NCBI GenBank assembly: GCA_943737045.1
Contig: CALSFV010000207.1
Span: 248,001-312,000, forward strand
Source: Parapristionchus giblindavisi
Lineage: Eukaryota; Nematoda; Chromadorea; Rhabditida; Diplogasteridae
Direction: 5' to 3'
DNA length: 64,000 nucleotides
Shown: positions 58,601-64,000 of the stretch, piece after piece
How the letters are laid out: every line of letters starts with the position of its first letter
Position numbering within the stretch: the first letter of the stretch is position 1
Notes under the pieces: generated by a model
What the model saw: only the letters and a program-made list of their open reading frames with translations
Told to the model about the DNA's origin: nothing
Database searches by the model: none
Position numbers and translations under genes: made by a program

Positions 58601-60448
58601 TTTAAGGGACTTAAGGAACACTTAAAGCACTTAAGGAAGACTTACGACATCGATCTCGAACTGCTCACTGCCGTCGGAGTGCACCGAGGCGTTGTCCGGA
58701 TACATCTGCTGATGTTGTTGACCTGAAATCAATCAATAATTAGTATAATCAATCAATAATCAATCAATAATAAGTATGATCAATCGATATTCAATCAATA
58801 ATAGGTATGATCAATCGATATTCAATCAATAATATGTATGTATAATCAATCGATGGTCGCTAAGACCCATATTCACTTTATAAGCAGTCAATAATCGCCT
58901 TGGAACTCAAGCTGACGGAACGACATACGCTGAACCGACTACTATGGCATACTCTGGTATTTTCAAACTAGTAGTTTACTTATCATTCAAACTAGCCGTA
59001 GACTTGCAAGTCTACGGCTAGTAAAACGTAAGTTTACTGAAAGTGGTGTATATACTGTAATGCATTTCGTCAAATTTTCTTTCACTTCTAGTAAACTAGC
59101 CGTAAACTTCTAGTCTGTGACATCACGTAAGTAAACTACTAGTTTGGAAATACCAGAGTAAGAAGACTAGTTTTCCTGACCCCATTTAACGTGATAAGAA
59201 GAATCCCAAAACCATTCCTTTCTTTCTCATACAGGAAAATAAGTGATTTTATTTGATTTGAAGTAGTCAATAATCAATCAATAATTAATCGATAATCGAA
59301 ATTTTTCATGATGACTAATCAATATTTACTTCATACTCAATCCAAATCAATATGTAATCAATGGTAAATCTATTTTTACACTGAAAATGAATCAAACATA
59401 GCAATGCTCATAAAACATAGAAAGGACTCCGGAAAGATTAGCAATCGCAGGGAATTTAGTCATCATTTGAGCGCAGCCATGGAAAGACGAATCGTTTGAA
59501 CGAATCAATCGATAATCGCCTGCGGGTACCGTTGGCGAAATACAAAAACCTCTCTTATGCAAAAGGACAGACGATAAAGAATAAGCTAAAGGTAGCTGGC
59601 TAACATCAATCTTTAGTGGTGAAACTCCTGAGTGTCCAGCGCAAGTCGTGGGTTCGATTCCTATTCACAAACTGTCCAATGTATGTAAAAAACGTACCAT
59701 GAGCTATTTCGGCTAATTCACTCACCTTTGAAGCGATCAATGAGCACTGTGAGCAAAACATCAATATTGTAGTTTTCCACCCCATCAATCGATATTTATT
59801 TTTTTATCAATCGATAATGTGGACCAGGGACGATTTCGATTACTGTCAATGCGCAGCTTTATTGACATCGCCCCCAAACCGCGCACTTTTTGCATATATT
59901 CCACCTTTAAAAAGTATTTTTCTCTGGACTCTCCCCTTTTGGAATGTACTATCGCTCGTCGTCAGGCTTCAATAAAAAAAAGCGTTGATAAAAAAGCGCA
60001 GATGAGTGAGACACGGAAACCGAAATGAGAATGATAACTATGGAATGTAAATGAAGCTATTGTATAGAGTGGGTGTGATGTCTTGTTATGATTCTCCCTC
60101 TGCCTCTACCTCTACCTCTGTCTCTGCCTCTGCCTCTACCTCTACGTCTCTCTCTGCCCCTCAACATCTCCTCCTCTACCTCTGCCTCTCCAGCTCCCTC
60201 TTTCTCTCCCTCTTCCTTTCCCTCTACCTCTCCTCCTCTACCTCTACATCTCCTCCTACACCTCTGCCTCTCCATCTCCTTCCCATTCTACCTCTACCTC
60301 TCCTCCTCTACCTCTCCATTTCTCTGTCTTTCTATCTTCCGACTTTAATTCTCCTCTACAAGCCTCCGTGTTATCAAATGGAGTGAGAGAGCTACGATCA
60401 ATGTGGGTTGATACTGCTCTCAGCTTTCCATATCATTGATACACCCTC

Positions 60449-60493
<45 letters not shown>

Positions 60494-62376
60494 ATCTCTC
60501 TCTCTCTCTCCCGGTTCAAAGTCGTGCACTCCTAATGCCAGACAAGCGAGAAAGTGCAGATAGTCTCACGTAGACTACCACTTGGGTCGTTTCGGTTCAA
60601 ATCATTCACAATTTCATCATTTTTCCACAATCGAACAAGAGATCGGAGACAGATTAAGAAAGACAATATAGAAGAAATCAACCGGAAAATGGACGAAAAT
60701 TCAGGAAAATCGGTGAAAATTCAGCGAAAATAAGCGATAATAATGCGGTGTGATGATGGCACTCTTGATAGTAGTGATAGGAAACTTGGAGGCTGTGAGA
60801 GGAGGTGAAGAGGAGGCGCCGCCAAGACGGGACCTACACATATGCACACCCACTCTGACTCTCGCCGTACGCAGATAAAAGCGAGCATAACACGAGACCA
60901 GAATTGCGATGGAGGGATGAATTTGAGAAGGCGGTCGGAATGGGGTTTATTAACATAGCAAGGGAACAAGGTTTAGTGGAACCGAGAGTTCTGGCACAGC
61001 AGCAGGCTGACTCGAGGCATTGTCTTCGGAGAACGCGAAAAGCAAGTGGGAAAGGGAGAGAGAGAGATCATAATAATTGAGAATTTCCCAAGATCAGCGG
61101 ACAGTCTTGTATTGATGCGCTCAAAGTAAAAATAATGCCATATAAATGTCAAAGAATCCAAGAGAGAAAGGGGAAAACAGTTTGCGATTGATAGTGAGGG
61201 AATTTATGCTGACTCATATTTGTTTATTCTTGTGAACATTGCATTTCATTATTGGAGGCGAACATGGGCCGTTAGAGGAAACGAAACATCTCTCTATAGT
61301 TTGCTGTGATTCAAAGAAACCGTAGGCGAACTATTCAGAAAGGCAAACCCCACATGACATGGTGAAACCATATCGCTGAACGGTTTACGGCACGGTAACG
61401 GTTTATGGTACTCCGATTTGAAACATATTCAAGCGCTTCAAAACCCGAATGCTGTGAAACGCAAATTTCGGACAATTGACAGAGTTGATGGGAGCAACAA
61501 GAAAGGATCACTAGAAGATCAGCTTTTAATCATTTGTTTACTTGTTGAAACATATTTATGATGTATGATAAATAAATAAATATGGCACCTCGTACTCCCC
61601 TACACAGCGTTCTCATGACTTTCAAAGCAAGAACGACCGCTCAACATACAAACTCTCTCGAATACAATGGTCTCTCCTTTGTCTTGCTTTGGAAGAAAAA
61701 TGGCTTGGACCAGAATACTGTGCCCCTACAGACTCATATCTAGATAGTGTTTAAATTATTATTATTTTAATGTGAAAAGAGGGATATGTGTGAGACTGTA
61801 GAAATGTGGATTAATTAATAATACTAATAATTAATTATGCGGGTATTAGGCGAAAGAGTAGATCTTGTGGATGTAAGAATATTGCCCCCGTTTGGCCCCC
61901 TCTACATATAGTATGCTGACAGGATAAAGTGTTGTTGTATTATGCGATTCCTAATTATTAATAATATTTATATTATTTATAATTATTATATAATTACGGT
62001 ACCTTGATTATAGTAATTGGCCGGGGCGAACTGCTGTCCACTCACACGGCGACCCTTCCTCACGTCACGGAAGTTTCCTCTGAAAATATATTATTTATTT
62101 ATTTATCATACATCAAGATGTTTCAACAAGTAAAAAACGATATAAATGAAGAACATTTGCATAAGGAAAAAAATGAAGAAAATGAATTTCTAAAGTTTCG
62201 TGACTACTTTTTGCTGTTTTTAGACTCGCCAATAACCGACAATCACGTAAGCTTTAATCGCTTTAATCGATCGATGTAAAATATAAAATTTAATTTTTAA
62301 ATAAGCAAAATATAAAAATATACCTAAGATAGGATTGGAGGTCCTCGGCTACTTCAGTGGCGGCGACACGATTACA
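43598..62376 (-). CDS. eps-8: EPS8-family actin regulator (eps-8 orthologue), 5' end outside the window
   Basis: Exons on the minus strand: 62376-62324, 62079-62003, 58722-58646, 58318-58215, 57507-57369, 56604-56482, 56127-56018, 55696-55558, 55154-55032, 54889-54740, 54134-54034, 53709-53617, 53186-53043, 52690-52609, 52367-52230, 51824-51767 (or to stop 51687), 48074-47905, 47526-47485, 46864-46713, 46500-46445, 46384-46322, 46233-46196, 45873-45804, 45516-45451, 43717-43598. In order they give the end of the PTB domain (VAEDLQSYLR), the conserved EPS8 middle (FRKFKLCFNLLAKLKHHIHD, WMSMGDSWRTTPEDW), a charged coiled coil (FEREREVEFEK-like, 54.0 kb), the SH3 domain (VTYDR, NWWECKN, GYVPHTIL), a Gln/Pro-rich linker, and a SAM-like actin-binding tail (VNRWLVEKGFSPRT, LFSLSRNKL, SRVYSQMLVQKK). 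EPS8 proteins cap and bundle actin in microvilli. Phases agree except between 47485 and 46864, where a small exon may be missed. Confidence 0.93.
44137..45082. mobile_element. Tc1/mariner-like non-autonomous element, 946 bp
   Basis: Begins CAGTCCCGCACGATCGCCCT after TA and ends with its complement before TA. Arms of about 280 bp pair (ATTGCATCATCAGATTATAT both sides). The middle (44,420-44,810) matches other interspersed repeats and lacks a transposase. Lies in the last eps-8 intron. Confidence 0.75.
45518..45588. repeat. eps-8: (TTGATTA)n repeat
   Basis: Seven-base units immediately upstream of the acceptor of eps-8 exon 45516-45451. Confidence 0.9.
45632..45753. mobile_element. Family A MITE
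   Basis: TTAAAGGCACACCCCGAGCT to CAGGGTGTGCCTTTAA with a decayed centre; eps-8 intron. Confidence 0.8.
47205..47293. mobile_element. Family A MITE (partial)
   Basis: Core CTCCGCTCTGGCAACGCTCT; eps-8 intron in the region where a small exon may be hidden. Confidence 0.7.
47752..47850. mobile_element. Family C palindrome
   Basis: Diverged copy (GCATCGTCACATTTGCGTTA), eps-8 intron. Confidence 0.6.
48240..48620 (+). repeat. Non-LTR element-like 3' end with (AAAT)n tail
   Basis: A stretch starting near TTCAGCCGATTCGCCATTAA, also seen in diverged form at about 1,615 and 62,865, ends in CAATAAATAAATAAATC. It contains an 83-codon frame of unknown meaning. It lies in an eps-8 intron. Confidence 0.35.
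49862..49970. repeat. Three-copy AAATGCGGTCAGG repeat
   Basis: Units of about 42 bp: AAATGCGGTCAGGTTTT, CGATTTTTG, AATTTGGCTC. Confidence 0.8.
49993..50100. mobile_element. Family A MITE
   Basis: GGCACACCCAAGCTCCTCAT to GGGGTATCGCTTTAA; eps-8 intron. A diverged copy is at 49,091-49,180. Confidence 0.75.
51326..51440. mobile_element. Family A MITE
   Basis: TTAAAGGCATACCCAAGCTA to GCTTGGGGTGTGCC; eps-8 intron. Confidence 0.85.
51687..51824 (-). CDS. eps-8: eps-8 alternative terminal exon (short isoform)
   Basis: This exon is open from its acceptor to a TGA at 51689-51687 (46 codons, ending GEFRYF). Inside it, CACCAAG followed by GTACG at 51766 is a usable donor in phase 1 that joins exon 48074-47905 in frame. 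Splicing therefore makes the long form with the actin-capping tail; failing to splice makes a form ending just after the SH3 domain. C. elegans eps-8 is known to make long (A) and short (B) proteins, which fits this arrangement. Confidence 0.75.
   Translation of the reverse strand, partial: GSDTSVYRSPASPSHGGHQGTNMLPEDAPSYVKERQGKRGEFRYF
52370..52515. repeat. eps-8: GAAAAGGGGCGGAGCTT minisatellite in the eps-8 SH3 intron
   Basis: About 8 imperfect 18-20-bp units lie between the two SH3 exons, directly against a family A element. They are not present in the duplicate copies at 37-39 kb, so they expanded after the duplication or were lost there. Confidence 0.85.
52515..52604. mobile_element. Family A MITE next to the eps-8 SH3 exon donor
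   Basis: CTATCCGCTCTGGCTACACT through TTCAAATTAGCTAAGGATG, ending a few bases from the donor of exon 52690-52609. The same insertion is present beside both duplicate exons (37,560-37,635 and 39,192-39,282). Confidence 0.8.
52803..53008. mobile_element. Family E palindrome
   Basis: CTCTGGTATTTCCAAACTAG to complement; internal AGTAGTTTACTTACGTGACG. Lies in the eps-8 intron before the first SH3 exon. Confidence 0.75.
55235..55351. mobile_element. Family B MITE
   Basis: GAGCGTAACCCTCTCAATGG to GGTAACGTTCCCCTTAAA; eps-8 intron. Confidence 0.8.
55713..55831. mobile_element. Family B MITE next to an eps-8 exon
   Basis: GGGAGCGCAACCTCTCAATG to GGCAACGCTACCTTTAAA; begins 16 bp from the acceptor of exon 55696, so its arm lies over the branch-site region. 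Confidence 0.8.
56482..56604 (-). CDS. eps-8: eps-8 exon followed by a probable GC-AG intron
   Basis: The exon encodes the conserved block from AKLKHHIHD to GHGRPIAPQ. The frame continues correctly into the next exon (VVAPLISLEA, 56127) only if the intron begins GC (CCTCAG then GCAGGG). The nearest GT would leave phase 2 and hit a stop in the next exon. Confidence 0.65.
56671..56755. mobile_element. Family A MITE (partial)
   Basis: TTTAAAGGCCCATGGTG with GAGAGAGTGTGGACAGAG arm; eps-8 intron. Confidence 0.6.
57020..57143. mobile_element. Family A MITE
   Basis: Core GCTCCGCTCTGGCAACGCTC and right end TAGCTTGGGGTGATCGGGGT; eps-8 intron. Confidence 0.8.
57523..57643. mobile_element. Family A MITE abutting family B
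   Basis: Right end ACTTGGGTGTGCCTTTAA runs directly into family B at 57,638; starts 16 bp before eps-8 exon 57507. Confidence 0.8.
57638..57758. mobile_element. Family B MITE
   Basis: TTTAAGGGTGCGTTACGTAT to GGTTACGCTCCCTTTAA; directly abuts family A at 57,523. Confidence 0.85.
58040..58148. mobile_element. Family C palindrome
   Basis: GCATCGTTACATTTGTCTTA to its complement near 58,145, about 108 bp; eps-8 intron. Confidence 0.75.
58391..58558. mobile_element. Family E palindrome
   Basis: CTCTGGTATTTCAAAACTAG to GGAAATACCAGAG; eps-8 intron. Confidence 0.75.
58951..59160. mobile_element. Family E palindrome
   Basis: ACTCTGGTATTTTCAAACTA to AAATACCAGAGT with a second hairpin TAGCCGTAGACTTGCA inside; eps-8 intron. 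Confidence 0.75.
59620..59680 (+). repeat. tRNA-derived fragment in an eps-8 intron
   Basis: TTTAGTGGTGAAACTCCTGA and GTGGGTTCGATTCCTATTCA resemble box A and box B with about 30 bp between. The acceptor stem is absent, so this is a tRNA relic or SINE head. Confidence 0.45.
59890..62000. other. eps-8: Large eps-8 intron, mostly unexplained
   Basis: Between exons 62003 and 58722. Besides pyrimidine tracts it holds an RTE-like tail at 61,555 (GATGTATGATAAATAAATAA; relatives at 29,362, 47,420 and, inverted, 62,090). A repeat at 61,637-61,725 matches 49,350-49,440. Confidence 0.5.
60087..60340. repeat. CTCTACCTCTGCCT repeat tract in eps-8 intron
   Basis: Imperfect hexamer-like repeats (CTCTAC, CTCTGC) of pyrimidines, followed at 60,445-60,510 by a pure (CT)n run. 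Confidence 0.9.
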
Positions 62377-62476
62377 CTGAAAGCTTATTGGATTGGCTTC
62401 GGGTCGACTTTGTAAATATTTTTTTTTTTGATTCTCCGATCTTTTTTTTTGATTCTCCGATCTTTTTTTTTTTTGA

Positions 62477-62580
62477 TTTCATTCTCCGATCTGGCAACAC
62501 TCTCTCGTACAGATATAGAGTATTGTCAGAGCGGAGAGTTTCAACTTATAATAAAACTTATAAATTAGCTCCGGTTTTAC
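62477..62580. mobile_element. Family A MITE (partial)
   Basis: CTCCGATCTGGCAACACTCT and TGTCAGAGCGGAGAGTTTCA; right arm extended; eps-8 intron or upstream region. Confidence 0.65.
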
Positions 62581-62639
62581 ACTTACATTAAAACAACTTT
62601 ATCAGCATTATCAGTTTCATTATCAGTTTATCAGTTTCA

Positions 62640-64000
62640 CCGCCTCCGCCTCACCAAGGCGCCCGAAAGGGGAATTGGTAGTGACTAGATCATGCGGTAA
62701 AGTAGGTCCGAAGAAGAGATTAGGCCCTCCGGACTGAATTGGCCTTGAAATATCACTGGCCTAGCAGTGATAACCCGCAGTACTTCGTGTCCCTTGAATA
62801 ACGGGTTGTACCTTTACCTTTTTTACCTTTTTTATCAGCATTGGAATGTTATTTTAACTGGGTCGCCATTAAGGTTAACTCCGGTTATGCCTTTAAATAT
62901 TTTCCCGCGATTCACTAAGCCTGTGAAATCGTTTGCTCTATTATTCTAAATCTTTTTTTAAATAATTTAATTTTTCCCTTGCTCGATAAGTTTTTACTCT
63001 TATTTTTTTCTGAAAAAAAATCTGATCTCAGTTAATCCGCTCTAAATCCGGGACGTATCTTGACCAACCCATTTCTTCCTTTAAAGGGAGCGTAACCTTT
63101 CTCAATGGTCTCTTCGACGCGCAATGCTCTCTCGTTGTTAGAGAACAGAGAAATAGTGTGCACAATGAAGAGATCATTGAGAGAGGTTACGCTCCCTTTA
63201 AGCTTGATTCTGATCGTTCTCCGTTATCGCTATATCGCTCTAGCATTGTCTCTTTTCGCCTTGATAAGCGACTTTTATTGAGGTGTGAAAGCGAGCACGT
63301 CATCAATAGGCATATTATACAGTGACATAAAGTCAGGAATGTGAGTTGATATTTGTGAGCGACTCTGATCTTCTCCGAACATTGGACATAGCACAGATTC
63401 ACTTTTTTTTCCACTTTCCAGAGCATATTGACCGAAACAGTGATCTCGCCGCTACTAATAAATGCTTTGATTTACTAATGCGGTGTTAAAATCGTGAAAA
63501 ATTAGATGGAAAAGTGAAAAGTAGTGTTAATTTTGTGATTGTAAAAGTAGGTGGAAAAGTAGCATATCTTCGCAATTGACTAACTTTTACAATAAAAACC
63601 CTGTACGCGAGTGTTGGATTGCAACTTTTCACTTACTTTTACAATCACAAAATTAACACTACTTTTCACTTTTCCATCTACTTTTCCAAGATTTTAACAC
63701 CGCATAATAAAGGTAAAAAAAGGAAAAGGAACAACCCGTTATTCAAGGCACACCAAATCCTACGGGGTAATACCCTAATACTAATATTAATAAGCAATTG
63801 TAATGCCAAAATATGAGTACATTTGCATGATTATCTTTATTACGATCTATTTCAATTTCAATACAGTCACAATGTTACGGCAACCCACCATTTATTATCT
63901 GATTAGCTTCCCTATAACACATTAGACCCCTGGCAGTTGGAAGTACACCTCTAGTCATTCCAAAGTCTTCTAGGACGCGATTCCACTATTGATCCTACAC
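62640..64000. other. Region upstream of the first visible eps-8 exon
   Basis: Contains family P repeats, a family B element, and an inverted pair at 63,490-63,560 and 63,625-63,705 (TTAGATGGAAAAGTGAAAAG-like against its complement). No PTB-domain exon was found, so the eps-8 5' half should lie beyond 64,000. A minus-strand frame near 63,900-63,990 (GMTRGVLPTARGLMCYREAN) is unassigned. Confidence 0.5.
63080..63202. mobile_element. Family B MITE
   Basis: TTTAAAGGGAGCGTAACCTT to GGTTACGCTCCCTTTAA; upstream part of eps-8. Confidence 0.85.

Noticed and set aside
60051..60386. 111-codon Ser/Leu-rich frame
   Set aside because: Pyrimidine repeat tract inside an eps-8 intron.

Overview
This window is nuclear DNA from a nematode, probably a rhabditid or diplogastrid; the species cannot be fixed from the sequence. 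The evidence is a cuticle collagen with the nematode N-terminus and cysteine clusters, a seven-transmembrane chemoreceptor of the Sra/Sre type, a small secreted protein with a ShKT-like cysteine pattern, an eps-8 orthologue, short U-rich acceptors next to start codons that suggest trans-splicing, and strongly intron-split genes in AT-rich repeat-laden DNA. Coding exons were assembled by eye from reading frame, GT/AG boundaries and codon-phase agreement. Because the real genes are spliced, almost no long uninterrupted frame in this window is a gene.

Layout. 1-5.2 kb: AT microsatellite, remains of a BEL/Pao-type gag and a LINE-like coding end, and a 1-kb palindromic element. 5.7-14.6 kb (minus): a complete 10-exon chemoreceptor gene of 359 codons. 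Its largest intron holds a complete 3-exon secreted Gly/Ser-rich protein gene on the opposite strand (11.2-12.9 kb). 15.8-16.6 kb and 20.1-24.3 kb (plus): two genes sharing a duplicated promoter and signal-peptide exon. 19.0-19.75 kb (plus): a two-exon gene for a 97-residue protein of unknown function. 23.2-23.8 kb: a 32-bp minisatellite. 25.4-29.6 kb (minus): a complete 4-exon cuticle collagen gene (320 aa) with a 1.78-kb inverted-repeat element in one intron and a tRNA-carrying inverted-repeat element in another. 33.0-36.0 kb: an exact-looking 1,522-bp tandem duplication. 36.7-39.6 kb: a degraded duplicate of the eps-8 SH3 region. 43.6-62.4 kb (minus): the eps-8 orthologue, running from the tail of the PTB domain to the SAM-like C-terminus, with an alternative stop that would make a short isoform. 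Its 5' end lies beyond the window.

The space between and inside genes is dominated by short palindromic mobile elements. Family A (about 120 bp, core CTCCGCTCTGGCAA) has about 27 copies and family B (about 122 bp, end TTTAAAGGGAGCGTAACC) about 16. Both end in TTAA and abut each other at a shared TTAA four times. A third TTAA-ended family (296-373 bp) carries a tRNA-like pol III promoter in some copies. There are also elements with TA, 8-bp and 9-bp target duplications. The genes do not form an operon or pathway; the shared theme is a young, heavily transposon-loaded chromosome arm-like region with several recent duplications.
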